64,000 nt of DNA from Capronia americana. Its lineage: Eukaryota > Ascomycota > Eurotiomycetes > Chaetothyriales > Herpotrichiellaceae. The stretch covers positions 496,001 through 560,000 of the forward strand of contig JADWQD010000013.1 in NCBI GenBank assembly GCA_016110215.1, read 5' to 3'. The stretch's first letter is position 1; each line of letters opens with the position of its first letter. Positions 1 to 11,149 of this stretch are shown piece by piece. The notes under the pieces were generated by a model that was not told the origin of the DNA, made no database searches, and was given only the letters and a program-made list of their open reading frames with translations. The position numbers and the translations under genes are program-made.

Positions 1-170
1 AAGGCTGTTCCAATGGAGCCTCCAATGGCAATCAGCTGGATCTGGCGATTGTTGAGATGGCGTTGCAGGTTGTCGGCATTGTCGCTGATGAAGCCTTCCT
101 GGACGTCGCCGGGGCCAGGCACTTGCGAGACTTCGCCGTCCTTCTCTTTGCTGCCGTGATACGGATCCAT
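1..170 (-). CDS. Amino-acid permease, N-terminal fragment (cut by window start)
   Basis: Only the first 56 codons are in view. The ATG lies on the minus strand at 170-168. A short charged cytosolic tail leads into RHLNNRQIQLIAIGGSIGTA, the hallmark entry to the first transmembrane helix of fungal amino-acid permeases (AAT/YAT family, APC superfamily), with the GSIGT motif that helps form the substrate site. Such proteins are plasma-membrane proton/amino-acid symporters. A second, complete permease at 5291-7333 has the same junction with different residues, so the two are paralogues rather than a recent duplicate. Substrate range cannot be judged from this fragment. Confidence 0.8.
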   Translation of the reverse strand, partial: MDPYHGSKEKDGEVSQVPGPGDVQEGFISDNADNLQRHLNNRQIQLIAIGGSIGTA

Positions 171-2548
171 GGTAGTCGGGTCGCAGGAAGGAGTGACTCG
201 GTTGTAAACATTTAGGGAAGAAGAGATTATGAAGAGGAAAGGCTCCTCAAAGGACCCAGCCCCAGCTGCAAAGATTGCGCCGCAACGTCAGGGCGGGGCA
301 AAGCAAAAAGATCGGCGTGGCGAGGCGATGATCTGTTACTGGCTTCGACGGCCAGCATGATCGCGTGCACACTTGAAGTCTTACTCGAACTCGAGCGAAA
401 CTTTCTTCTTCACAGCGAGTCATCCTCCTTCCCGTCCCTGTCTTCGCACCCCACTCTCAGCATGCAGCTTCCCCGGTCAGCCTTCCGGCACGCCCTCTGG
501 TGAGGTTGCGCTCAGCGGGCCGAGGGCGGGGACACGTCCGGGATACGATCGGCTCGAACATTAGCAGATTCATCTTACTCAACCTAAATTGCTCACACGT
601 GAGGGGTGGAGGCCCTTGGGTCCTTTCGCGCGGAAATGGCTTCAGCAGGCTGGCCCTTGGCGGCGCTTGGCAGCGTCGTTTGCAGTCCAAATTTTCATGG
701 CAGCAGGCTTGGACGACTCTTGGGACGCGTAAACGAACGTGATCGCAGACGCGCGCAGAGATAGCCAGTGCAACGATCCGATATCGAGGTTGACTGCTTA
801 TTGACTGGGCCTGCTCATTGGCGCTCGCTTCGATCTACTGAAGTGTGTGCAGGGACTGGGGCACCCGTGTTGATCGTGGCCAGGGGAATAATAGCCGAAT
901 CTGGGTGATCCAAAAAGTGGGATCTCCGCCCCCAGGAGCGCCTAAACAGGCTCACAGGGACCGCTTACAGCTCGAACATCCTTCAGACGCACAGTGAACA
1001 GTCTGGCCAGCGTCCAAGCTACGACGGCACCCCAGCGGCAGCGGGCACAGTACGAGTACGAGTACATCGACGTCTAGGCATGGAATGTCTACACGACCAG
1101 TCCACTAATCAGTAACCCCTGATAGGTCCCGGATCCCCGATAGGGATGTCAGATAGCTGATACTGAAGCTCGCTTCTCGAGCCTGCCGACGAAAGAGGAA
1201 ATATAACGCCTCCATTTTTGCCTTGTTTGGTATAATATCCCAAACTCCCCGCGCGACCGTTGATGGTAATCTTCTCGAAACAACACTCTCCAGATTTGGC
1301 TTATCAAACGGGAAATGGGGCGTCTGTTAGCTGCAGCGGCATTCTAATCTCCGGAAGGTCCTTGGAGGGTGTTGCAAAGATCCTCTAGATTCTACAAGGC
1401 AACGAAGTGGATGGTGGAGTGATAGAGGAACGCAGCATCATTGCCTGACAGTAATAACGCTGATAGCAATGGCAGTAGACGAAGGAAGGCAATCTGAAGC
1501 GACTCGCTGCCGATGTCTTCACTCATTGCATTACCCGTCTTCCAAGGTTAGGCTACCTACCTGACGAGACTGGCTACAGTAACGACAGTGTGTGTGATCA
1601 TACTCGGTATAGCGAAACTATCTATGCCTTACCAGGGACGGAAACACTCCTGCGCCCAGGCCATCCTACGGGGTTGGACCCGATCTCCTGATATTCTATC
1701 TTTCCATGATTGCGACAACAACTCAGAAGACTTGGTCACTCTGCTTATGCTCCCCGACCGAATATACGCCGTTCATGAGAAAGACGGTATGTTTGCCACG
1801 TGGAGTTATCGTGGTTATATGGTGGCGGCGTAGTGTCGTCGGTGTGAGGGACAAACTTGAGGGAAAGGTCTGACACAGGTAGAGAACGCTCGCGAGAATG
1901 CATAGGTCGCGCTGAGTGGCGATGAGACTAACAGACCACGTGAATCTGAGTGCAATTTTCTGCCAGCGACAGCCGGTGAATTCGAGCTTGAAGACTGCGC
2001 AGGGAGGACATACATACTGTGTACAATGGTGAAGTTCAAGCAGGACGGGTGAGGAATTCGGCCAAGTCGGCGAGGTCGGCGACGAACCTCGGCTTCCCCT
2101 CTACCCCGTCCTTCATGGATGCTTCGATTGCGATGCGTCTTCTCAATGACCTCGACTGAGTCCGCCATCCTACTGTACAGTGATAGTATTATCCATTCAA
2201 GCAGTCCATTGGCGCCCAATTAGAAAAGACACAAATCAGGTCCCGGCCGCACCACTGTTGTGATCATCTTAGCCTTCCGTGACCACCTGTCATCCTTGCG
2301 TCAAGCGACAGGGCATCGAGCACGACATCGTCCACAGTAGGAGCATCGATCTCATTCAGGGTAATCAGGTGTCCAGAACGAGCACATCATATATCTGTCC
2401 AGCGAATTCGTATTGCCTTTGCAGACCAGTCTGGAATCTGGTCCCAAGTTGAACTTCAGAACACCAGCTCCATTGCTCTGGTCGAGATTCAGGAACGGAT
2501 ACTCCGTACAGCGCCAAGCTATATAAGATCGACGACGGCAGCGACAAG
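171..2548. other. Long intergenic region without a supported gene
   Basis: About 2.4 kb separates the permease start from the DsbA/GST-kappa gene. Reading frames here are short, overlap on both strands and resemble no family. The left part should hold the permease promoter and 5' leader; the right end holds the leader of the next gene. No RNA gene or repeat family was recognised. An unannotated non-coding RNA or a heavily decayed element cannot be excluded. Confidence 0.5.
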
Positions 2549-3421
2549 ATGCCGGGTGGAAAAATCACCTTTTACGTCGACATTGTCAGTCCCTTCTGCT
2601 ACATGGGATATTACTTCCTACGGGTAGGTCCTTGGTTCTGCTCTGCTCCACCCTCCCGTCGAAATGCTATACCATGTTTGCCATTGCCTTAGAAAACATT
2701 CTTTGGTTTCTTACGTTACCCGGTGCGGTTTAATGCTTGAGCCCAGAGTCTCATACATTCATGGTCCCCATTCATTCACCACTGCGCCCAACACATCGAC
2801 CTCACTAACTTGACCTAGCACTCGCCAATCTTCAAGTCCGTCGAAATAACCTACACGCCCATCCTGCTCGGCGGGCTGCACAAAACCTGCGGCAATATCG
2901 CGCCCATCGAAGTCCGGAACAAGGACAAATGGATTGAGCTCGAACGGCTCCGCTGGGCGCGCCAGTTCCACATCCCCATGTCCGACGCATATCCCAAGGG
3001 CTTCCCGAAGCCGACGATCCAGGTCCAGCGATTCCTGACCAGTCTGTGGCTGGATGGCCACCAGAAAGCGGGCACCCAGGACGTGTTCCTCAAAGCGGTC
3101 GACACGCTCTGGGAAACCCTCTGGACGAAGCTGGACGAGGGCGATATTTCGGACCCCAACGTTTTCGCTCGGGTCCTAACGCCAGTATTGGGCGAGGAGG
3201 TGGTCAAGCGGCATGTCGAGAGGTTGGGAAGCCCGGAGGTCAAGAAGCAGCTTTTGCAGAACACGGATGCGTCGTTCAAGGACGGGGCGTTCGGTCTGCC
3301 GTGGTTTCAGTGCCAGAATGCCAAGGGGGAGGTGGAGGGCTTCTGGGGATTCGACCATCTAGGCCAGGTCGTGAGGTTTATGGAGCTAGATGGCAAGGGG
3401 GAGATTCGAGCGCTGTTGTAA
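2549..3421 (+). CDS. DsbA-fold protein, GST kappa / 2-hydroxychromene-2-carboxylate isomerase-like
   Basis: Two exons (2549-2623, 2819-3421) give 225 residues, the normal size for the family. The start MPGGKITFYVDIVSP leads straight into the first beta strand of the thioredoxin fold. The Ser of VSPFCY lies where kappa-class GSTs place their catalytic serine. Further on, a GGL segment and NKDKW match the helical DsbA insertion, and residues with WARQFHIPM precede a typical Pro-rich loop. Such proteins use glutathione for isomerase or transferase reactions in mitochondria or peroxisomes. No PTS1 is present (C-terminus ALL). The 195-nt intron has a GTAGGT donor and a CCTAG acceptor and preserves frame. 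The substrate is unknown. Confidence 0.85.
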
Positions 3422-3524
3422 TGGTAACGGTGCAGTCAAAGACCCGCCCTCGACTGGGTGACAGGAGAAGAACGACAACGCTCGTTAGGAGAATGGCTGC
3501 CCTATGCTAAATAGGCAGTGCTTA

Positions 3525-4679
3525 TCACCCGACCTTCTCGATCTTTAGGGAACCCTTTTCCTCTTGACCCCCGACCCCCTCGAGGGCGATAAAGTCTCCC
3601 TTCTCGAGCCGCCTGATCCATCTAGTAGATTCGCCTCTTGCTAGGATGAAGGTTAATCGTGCACTTGCGTTCTCCATGGCTTTGAACGCCACGCTCGGGA
3701 GTGGCGTATACGTCCATCGTCCAAATGCCCAGTTCAAAACATAGAGACTCTGACCTTCCGAGTCGACTGCAATGCTGGGTTTACTGTTGCCCGTTGAATC
3801 CGGAGGCGGTTTGGACGACAGGACCAGTCCTTTAATGCGGTATACTTCGTCCTTTGGTGCGGAGAGGAGCAGGTCTTCAAAGGACTCCAGGACAACCCCC
3901 TGGGGTGGTTTCGACGGATCTTCATTTGTTAGCACTACACTTAGGACCTCCACTTCGTCTTGATGATGGGTGCTTCCGTGTCCGTGTCCGTGTCCGTGAC
4001 CGTCGCCGTCGGCATTCTCGTGAGTGTTCTCTTCATTGAACTCGATTGCTCCTCGTAATCCTTCGTCCCGCACCATTGCTCCATCTATACCCATGACGAC
4101 CTCGACGTCTACCCATCCTCTCTGACTCTTGACCCACGCGACTTGAACATCCAGATCACCGACACGATCCAACGCGTCTTCGAACATCCTCTCGTCGACG
4201 AGCTCCCACTTGTTGAACACGATCAGATCAGTATACTTGGCTTGCATCTTGGCGGTGTAGCTCGTGTCGTCGTAGCCCTTCCAGTTCTCCACGTCAATCA
4301 CGCTGATGACGCCATCAAGGGTGAATGAGCCTGGATTTTCTCTCGACACGCGGTTGACTTCCATAGCCAGGGTCGCGGGAAACGCGGAGCCGGAGGTCTC
4401 TATTATGACCCTGCTGGGCTCGACCGAGTCCCTGAGCTGGAACAGAGCATCACTGAGTTGGCCGACGAGATTACAGCAAATGCAACCGTTCAACAACTCC
4501 CGAACCCCTGAGATGGATGCCGATCCAGCGAGTTGTGAATCGACCGCGACATCGCCGAACTCGTTCTTCAGCAAAGCAAGCTTGTAATTCTTCGGTAACT
4601 GCGGGATGAGGTTCAAGATCAGTGTAGTCTTTCCGGAACCGAGAAATCCAGTGATGATGGTGACGGGAGTTGGCGCCAT
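3525..4679 (-). CDS. CobW/ZNG1-type G3E GTPase metallochaperone
   Basis: Intronless, 384 residues from the ATG at 4679; upstream in-frame codons lack family similarity. Walker A is GFLGSGKT (residues 11-18). The metal-binding CxCC motif GCICC (C66, C68, C69) is intact, an ESSG-like IIETSG segment follows, and NKWE (about 156-159) stands for the NKxD guanine-specificity motif. A His-rich loop (about 220-239, mostly HG repeats ending in HH) sits between the GTPase core and the C-terminal CobW_C domain. Eukaryotic members (ZNG1/CBWD) hand zinc to methionine aminopeptidase; the CxCC and His loop fit zinc binding. The exact client here is inferred. Location is probably cytosolic, as no targeting peptide is seen. 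Confidence 0.88.
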   Translation of the reverse strand: MAPTPVTIITGFLGSGKTTLILNLIPQLPKNYKLALLKNEFGDVAVDSQLAGSASISGVRELLNGCICCNLVGQLSDALFQLRDSVEPSRVIIETSGSAFPATLAMEVNRVSRENPGSFTLDGVISVIDVENWKGYDDTSYTAKMQAKYTDLIVFNKWELVDERMFEDALDRVGDLDVQVAWVKSQRGWVDVEVVMGIDGAMVRDEGLRGAIEFNEENTHENADGDGHGHGHGHGSTHHQDEVEVLSVVLTNEDPSKPPQGVVLESFEDLLLSAPKDEVYRIKGLVLSSKPPPDSTGNSKPSIAVDSEGQSLYVLNWAFGRWTYTPLPSVAFKAMENASARLTFILARGESTRWIRRLEKGDFIALEGVGGQEEKGSLKIEKVG

Positions 4680-5290
4680 GATGAAGGCGTTTTGCCCCAA
4701 AAGTCTGTCTGTCAGTAGTAAGAGATCGCTCAAGCTCCGATAAGAGTAGCGACTCGGGGATTGAGCGCAAATCAATAGGTCCTAAGGTGCGATTCGGAGG
4801 CCAGTTCATGAACCGCAGGAGAATATTGTCTAATCTAGAGGAACACGCCAGAAAACAATGTGCGTAGTCAACTGACTGAGCGATGTTGAATTAATTAATC
4901 GACGGTCTGGATCAATACGAGCTCGTAATTTTCACTCCATCGGATTGACGTCACACTGGTGTGCCCTCCATGCAGGAGCCCCGAGAAGCACCGCCGGCGT
5001 CTCCCTAGGCTACTTAACTAGAGCCCCGAGGCCTCCTAGATACTGACGGCCTCAAGCTTTCTTTAGAACCTCCACAGATGATCTTGTGGGGTATCAACGC
5101 TGAAAGCTTTCAGGCCGATATCAAGAATGCCTTCTCATGGAGCGGGGTAAGTAAATGAAGGGGGGGCCCACGATCTTGTGTGAAAATTGCAATAATATAA
5201 TGATCATCTCTCAAAAGATACTCGATACGCTCGCTTGCTTTCAAAATCAAAGGAGTCAAAGTCCCAAAGCTCGCCACGACTCAGCGACCG
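4680..5290. other. Intergenic: CobW promoter and permease 3' region
   Basis: Six hundred bases between two minus-strand genes. It should contain the CobW promoter and the 3' untranslated region of the permease. No conserved reading frame, RNA gene or repeat was seen. Confidence 0.5.
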
Positions 5291-7333
5291 CTAGCAGAGG
5301 AACTTGTACAACTTCTTCCACCGCGGCCACCGCCTGCGATCCGCCTTCTCCTCCGCGACCAGCACGCGGACGTTGAACTCCCTCTTTCCTGTGAACAGAT
5401 CCATATCTCTGGCCATCAAGACGCTCGTTTTCATAAATGTCTTATACCCCAAATACATGAGCACGACGATCGGGGCTGCAAGGTATGCCTGGAAGAAATT
5501 CACGATTCGATCCGACACCGACATGTCTTGCCAGCCGACAGGAGAGAACCCGGTCCAGAATTGGGCAATCAGCACGAGCATGTTGAACGTAAAGCCAACC
5601 CAAGAGCCGATAATGCCGACGGGGCTGCGAAATGCCAGTTCGTCGAGAGAATGGCCTTGGAGGGTCCAGGCGTGGCGGAAGCGGATGTGCGCGAGGCAGA
5701 TGCTCGCCCAGGTCAATATGCTGGACAGGCCGGAAAGGGCAAGCATCCAATTGAATGCGTCTTGTTGCTTATGTGTGGCTGCCAGGTATCCTAGTAATCC
5801 CAGCACGGACGCAATGATAATTGCGTAGAGTGGCCGGCCTTTTCGATCGATATACGCGAGGAAGGAGGGTGCTTGGCGCTGTTCTGCCAGTGCCGCGAGA
5901 GTTCGTGAACTGCCGTAGATGGCGGAGTTGCCGACACTGAGGACGCTGATCATGATGACGCAGTTCATGACCGAAGGAAGCACCTCAATGCCAGCATTTT
6001 GAATGCTGATAACGAAGGGAGATGCTTTGGCGTCGGCCGAGTTCCTGCCATTCAGGAGGCGGGGGTCGTCGTAGGGCACAAGGGTGCCGACCAGGAGGAG
6101 GCTGACGATGTAGAAGAGGGTGATTCGCCAGAAAACCTATCACCTCAGTGAGACAAACCGGTTCGATCTCCTCCGTGTGCGCTTACCTGTTTGATGGCAG
6201 TGGGTAGGGCTTTCCTGGGATTCTCGGTTTCTGCAGCGGCGAGCCCCACCAGTTCTGTTCCTGCAAAAGCAAAAGCTGCTGTCACAAACGTGCTACAGAG
6301 ACCTTTGAAGCCGTTATGGAATGCTCCAGGGTGATGCCACAGTCGAAACCCAAGGTAGCTGCCATTCGGCCGTCCAGCGGAGTCGACGCCGCCCATAATG
6401 TTGATGAGGACTCCAAGTAGACTGCAGATGGGTAAGCACCGCAGGCGACGCCGCATGGATATGATAGATGGAAAAGACGACTCACATATACCCAATCACA
6501 GCCGTAACCTTGACAATGCTGAAGATAAACTCGGCCTCGCCATACCCTTTAACCCCAAAGAAATTGATCAGCACAATGAGGAGCAAAAAGATGGACACCC
6601 AGGCGGCATTCAGCGAAATGTTTTGGACCTGCTCTTCTCCATTAATCAAGTATCGCGAGCCGCCCGGCATGACCCATACCCAGTAATCGACCGTGATCGA
6701 GGCGCTGACGATCTCCAAAGGCAAGACCGTCAGCCAGTTTAACGCGTAGTTCCAGCCCATTGCAAAGCCCCAGGCGGGGTCCTGAGAGCAACGTTAGACT
6801 TCAGGCGCAGCGTGGCGAGGCGGCTGGCTTACCAGAAACCTTGTCGAATACGATGCGAACGAACCGGCCACAGGGAACAATACGGCGCTGGCGATGAGAG
6901 TCAGCAGAGACGATCGCATTGTCGTGTGGAAGCCTTACAGCTCTCCGAGTGCCTGGACCGTGCAGTACATCATACAGCCCGTCAAAGTGAACGCCAGCAA
7001 CAGCGACGCCGGCCCACCATAAGCCAGCGCCTTCCCACTGCCGACGAAAAGTCCTGTACCGATACTCCCACCGATGGCAATCATCTGCAAGTGTCGGCCT
7101 TTCAGCCTCCTCAGCAAAGGGGACAGCGCGGTCGCCTGAGCCGCAGCCTCAGCGTCGTATCCCTTGCCGTCCCCTGCGCTGAACGAGGTCGATCGGGTGA
7201 CACTCGCATGGGGATCTCGTTTAAAGGACTCGGCCAGCCGGCGCGCGAAGGTGCGGTGCACATTGTGCATGTCAGCCTCATAGGCAGAAGGATTCGAGGA
7301 CGACTCCGGACTCCAAGCCTTCTTGTCCTCCAT
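5291..7333 (-). CDS. Amino-acid permease (AAT family, general/acidic type)
   Basis: Five exons on the minus strand: 7333-6939, 6887-6834, 6782-6486, 6421-6187 and 6136-5291, with introns of 50-64 nt and consistent phases, give 608 residues. A roughly 90-residue cytosolic tail leads to IAIGGSIGTGLFVGSGKAL (TM1). Then come a GSFASY-PAWGF-GWNYA segment (TM3 region), AFAFAGTELVGLAAAE (TM6) and NSAIYGSSRTLAALAEQ (TM8), all hallmarks of fungal amino-acid permeases such as Gap1, Agp1 and Dip5. About twelve transmembrane helices are expected. An ATG at 7351 would add six residues. It is a plasma-membrane proton symporter for amino-acid uptake; substrate specificity cannot be assigned. Confidence 0.9.
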
Positions 7334-8078
7334 CTTTTTTCTTCTCACCATTCGGCAGCACAGGAGATCCGGAGGGACCAGATTGCTGGGTGAGGTGACG
7401 GATCGGAAGCTTGGAAGCAAAGCGGTGCCAAGGTCTTGGTCATGACCGCGGGGAGGAAATGAGGAGAGTCGATATCGTCAACTGCCGTGCGAATAGACTC
7501 ATCGCAAGGTGAAGCGCGTCGAAGGAGCAGGGGATAGCGCGGTGCTTCCGAGGTTGCGTGTGTGGAACGTGTGAAGAGCAGACGAGGAGCGCACGCTGTC
7601 GAGGATGAGGCAATGCAGAATGCAGGGCTCGTCGCCTCTCGTCCAATCGACTATCTATCGACCCATCAGCCACCAGATAAGGCTGTGAGGCAGGCCAGAC
7701 CCCACAGATAAGGAACGCCCCCGAGGACACGGGAGAAGTGTGGTGACAAAGAGCCGCAGCCGCTTCTGGATTAATGGATGTGCAGCAGTCAACCGCAGGC
7801 CAAAGATTGCTGTTATTAGATGCTATATACAAGAGGACTTCAAAAGCCATTCCTCTTTCTACTATCATTAGGTTTCGTCATAATGCAACACGCGGAGCAT
7901 TCCGGACACAGGCTGTCGACAGACCAGTGTCTTTTCCAGCTCTGCTTCAATGGAGGATATCCAGCGGCCGTCATGATCGTAAATCCAGCACCTCCCTTTT
8001 TTGATTGGACATCGCTGTCGTCCGCTGTGTAAGGTCGTCGATGTCATCAGAATATCATGAGTGCCCGATCCTGGTGAA
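7334..8078. other. Intergenic: permease promoter region
   Basis: The 745 bases between the permease start and the 3' end of the next minus-strand gene hold no recognisable gene. Upstream permease control elements are expected here, but no specific binding site could be assigned with confidence. Confidence 0.45.
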
Positions 8079-9371
8079 TCAAGTTGGATCCTTGCCACCT
8101 TCCTCGCGGTCCGTACTTGATGCTGTCAACTCCGGTTCCGTGTTTCGTAAGTCTGTGGACGGTGAACGCGCTGGTGATGCAGGATCTTGTTCGGACATGT
8201 CGATCGTCGCAGCTCTATCCAGCTCGCTATCTTCGACGTCCTGGGGCTTGACTTCGGTACTCGTCGGGTCCTTGACATCACGCGAGCTTAATCCTCGGTG
8301 CAAGGCCAGCCGTTGAGCAGCCTCGCGTTTCTGCTTTACCTCAAGCTCTTCCTCGTGCGCAATTCGTTCTTCCTCACGTCGGAGATCCACTAATGTCGGT
8401 GGCTCAGGATGCTGTTCCACGACATTGGGAGACAGGGCCGCCAGACTCTTCGACGAGACCGACCTTTGGCTACTCTTGCCGCTTGGGCTTGTTTTGGACT
8501 TTGAAGAAACTGTTTGGGTGGAGTTGCGAGACACTCCCGGACGCTTGCCACTTGGCGTCCTCGGCTTACCACTGCTCTGATCTTCCGCGGAGCCTTGGTT
8601 GGTGTTTCGCCGGCTGAGCATGACGGCGAACGAGTCATCGAGCGGCTGCGCATCTTCATATTCTTCTTCATCGCTCATGATTAAGTCCCCCCTAGAACTC
8701 CGAGAGTTGGTTGTCGATCTCGACCCAGCAGTATCGCTCCGCTGACGACCGTGGCCCTTTCTCCATACACCATCGTCTTCTTCGGGCTCTTCTATCAGGG
8801 GTTCGCTCTCCGCGTCTCGCACTCGAGTACCGCCGGGGTTCTCTTGCAGATCTGCAGCTGAAGGCTTATAGCGCAATTTCCGCGCGCCAATTCTCCAAGG
8901 CAGTCGTTCAAGGAACCCTAAGTATGACGAGCCTGGTATAATGGTGGGGTCCTGCTCTGACTCTGGCTGAATTCCAGAAGGCTTTCGTCTCCCCCTTGAG
9001 CCATAGCTCATCGCCCGTTGTTTCCTCGGCTGCCGCGACTGCGGACCACGACCGGCTAGGAGACTGTCCAATTCGTCATTGCCCCAGCCTAGTGCGCCGT
9101 CGCCAAGCGCTTCCTCGTCGTCCCAGGCATTGTAGAAGTCAAAGTTATACTCGGCTCTTCCGCGCGAGCGGCCTCTCTTCCGCCGCAGGCTGGCTTCCCG
9201 GTTCGGGAAGCAAGGTGCAGTGCATGAATGGACACACGATTTGATGCTTTCTAGGCATGGATCGACGTAGAGTTGTGTGAAAGTGTAGATGTTCTCTTGA
9301 GCAGCCTGGTTTGCAGACTCGAGGTTGTGAGAGATGTTGTGGAGAGTCTGACGAAACTCGGGATTGTTCAT
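8079..9371 (-). CDS. Conserved-looking disordered protein of unknown function
   Basis: Intronless, 430 residues, ATG at 9371. I do not recognise the family. The first ~60 residues look folded: a helical segment, then a Cys-rich stretch (CLESIKSCVHSC, CTAPC). Arg/Gly-rich, acidic and Ser/Thr-rich low-complexity regions follow, with a short ordered patch (GSSYLGFLERLPWRIGARKLRY) near residue 150. Near residue 330 a charged helix (LRREEERIAHEEELEVKQKREAAQRLALHRGL) could form a coiled coil. No signal peptide or membrane segment. The frame is supported by its length, a sensible start and clear conserved-looking islands. It shares a 398-bp head-to-head promoter with the methyltransferase at 9770. 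Confidence 0.7.
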   Translation of the reverse strand: MNNPEFRQTLHNISHNLESANQAAQENIYTFTQLYVDPCLESIKSCVHSCTAPCFPNREASLRRKRGRSRGRAEYNFDFYNAWDDEEALGDGALGWGNDELDSLLAGRGPQSRQPRKQRAMSYGSRGRRKPSGIQPESEQDPTIIPGSSYLGFLERLPWRIGARKLRYKPSAADLQENPGGTRVRDAESEPLIEEPEEDDGVWRKGHGRQRSDTAGSRSTTNSRSSRGDLIMSDEEEYEDAQPLDDSFAVMLSRRNTNQGSAEDQSSGKPRTPSGKRPGVSRNSTQTVSSKSKTSPSGKSSQRSVSSKSLAALSPNVVEQHPEPPTLVDLRREEERIAHEEELEVKQKREAAQRLALHRGLSSRDVKDPTSTEVKPQDVEDSELDRAATIDMSEQDPASPARSPSTDLRNTEPELTASSTDREEGGKDPT

Positions 9372-9769
9372 GTTGGGGAAGCGGCTGCGACCCCTTCAGG
9401 TCATCAGGGGGTGAGGGAGCGCAATGGACCTGGACAACCGCGCCGAATGTATGCGCAGTGGACTCCTAATTGCCATTCTCAAGTCACGGTGCTGTGAATA
9501 TCCAACGCGACAAGTTGCACAGAGGTCTGAGGGGACGACAAGAGGCTGGTTGGGGCCGGCACTAGATATGACCGGCTCCCCGGGTCCACGTGCTCCAGAT
9601 TTCGGCAATATTGTTTATCCGGTGCAGCGGTCAGTGCGCCCCGCCCCTCACGCCTCACTTTCCTGCAGAACAAATTCCAGCTGATCACTGTGGTTCGATC
9701 TTTCCTCCTTCACTTCTACCTCACCTGTGCCGCACTTCACCCCTTGATCCTCCGAGACTCACTCCTGAC
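9372..9769. promoter_or_regulatory. Head-to-head intergenic (shared promoter region)
   Basis: Divergent spacer between the unknown protein (minus) and the methyltransferase (plus). The right half is pyrimidine-rich on the plus strand, as is common in fungal 5' leaders. No named binding site could be assigned. Confidence 0.45.
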
Positions 9770-10892
9770 ATGGTGCATTACATCCGCTTCCTGCGCACGC
9801 CGCAGTGCGATGCAAGCAGGAAGACAGTCGATGTTTCTGCCGTGGTCGCCGTGCAGACGGACCTCAGTGACGCGTTACTCAGCCAGGACGTTGTCCTGAA
9901 TGCAGATGTGGTAGAGGCCAACAGCCCCCTGAGGATCCTTCATTCGCAATCATTTCAATGGCAGGCTACGTCAAGAGCACTCAAGTTTACTGTTCAATGT
10001 CCCGGCAAGTATACGTCGTGGCCTGTTCGGCTGCATGTGACTTCCCGGGAAACTCAATCCGCCGCCAAACTGTCAGAGATCCCAGAGATTCTTGACATCT
10101 GGAGTTGTGACTTTCTTCTGTCTGACAAGCAGCGGTCAGAGCCTATTGTTGAGCGACGACTATCGATCTCGAATAATACAACTGCGCGGATATGGGAGGA
10201 CATCGGCGAGAGCATGGCGAGGCACATCTGGTAATTCTCCCCTTTCCCAAGCCCGATGCCACTGACGCACGACCAAAAGGGATGCGAGCTTAGGATTTGT
10301 GATGTATTTCGCACGAGCACGGTCTTCCTCGCCTCCAAGTGGTGTAGCCACATTAGCAGCTTTGGTCAGGTCCAGCAAGGTAAGGAAACTCAAGGTGCTG
10401 GAACTGGGCGCTGGATGTGGCATCGTCGGCATTGCTTTCGCACAGCTTGTCAAGTGCGACATGTACCTCACCGACTTGGAGGATGCTCAGGAGGTGTTAG
10501 CGAAGAACATTCGCTGTGCTTCGTTAATGGCGGGTTCCACACTTCAAGCAGACATTTTGGACTGGGCTTCAGGCCTTGAGGATAGCTCGAATGCCAATTT
10601 CGATCTCATATTGGTTTCTGATTGCATTTACAATCCGGACAGCAGTTTGCACCTGGTAGAGATCCTCAGACAACTGGCTGCTCGTGCACCCAACACCCTC
10701 ATCTTGGTGGGCTTCAAGCGACGGCACGAGGCGGACACCATTTTCTTCGATCGTATGCGAGAGACGAAATTCGAGATAGTGGAAAGCACCACTATTCCGC
10801 TTCCTCACCGGCCCACTGACTACGACACCGACACGCCGACCACTGAGTTCTACACTTATAGGCATCAACAGCTGTCTGATCCTCAGCGATGA
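9770..10892 (+). CDS. Family 16-like (METTL21/EFM type) methyltransferase
   Basis: Two exons (9770-10230, 10280-10892; 49-nt intron) give 357 residues. The C-terminal half is a seven-beta-strand SAM-dependent methyltransferase. Motif I is VLELGAGCGIVG (about 193-204), the acidic loop LTDLED follows, and DLILVSDCIYNPD (about 262-274) matches the post-motif II D-x-x-Y signature of the METTL21/nicotinamide-N-methyltransferase-like family (PF10294), which in fungi methylates lysines of elongation factors and chaperones. The N-terminal ~150 residues form a beta-rich extension seen in longer fungal members. The tryptophan codon split by the intron confirms the splice. The target protein cannot be predicted. 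Confidence 0.85.
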
Positions 10893-11149
10893 CAGAGAGC
10901 GTTGTGCCTTTTCACTGATCTCAGAGCATCCACCGTGTCTCGTCCTCGATGGTAAACATCGAACATCGATAGGGGAAAAAGTCCTCGGCTTCTCACATGC
11001 AGAGGAAAGCAGTGGTCCTTCCAAAGTCACGTGCCTCGTTGGAAAATGCCGCACCGCACATGGGAAATTTCTGGATCAGAGTTGCAACGACGAAAACGGG
11101 AACGGAGACCTTGCACGAAGCAGCACCGGCAAATGACATACGCGAGATG
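10893..11149. other. Intergenic upstream of ornithine decarboxylase
   Basis: Holds the methyltransferase 3' end and the distal promoter of ornithine decarboxylase. The last ATG before the decarboxylase start on the plus strand is at 11147. No gene seen. Confidence 0.5.

Noticed and set aside
4680..4775. N-terminal extension of the CobW protein
   Set aside because: CobW proteins begin just before the Walker A strand; the extra residues have no similarity and the ATG at 4679 is well placed.
6150..6170. tRNA B-box-like GGTTCGATCTCC
   Set aside because: It lies inside a short permease intron and has no A-box or cloverleaf around it.
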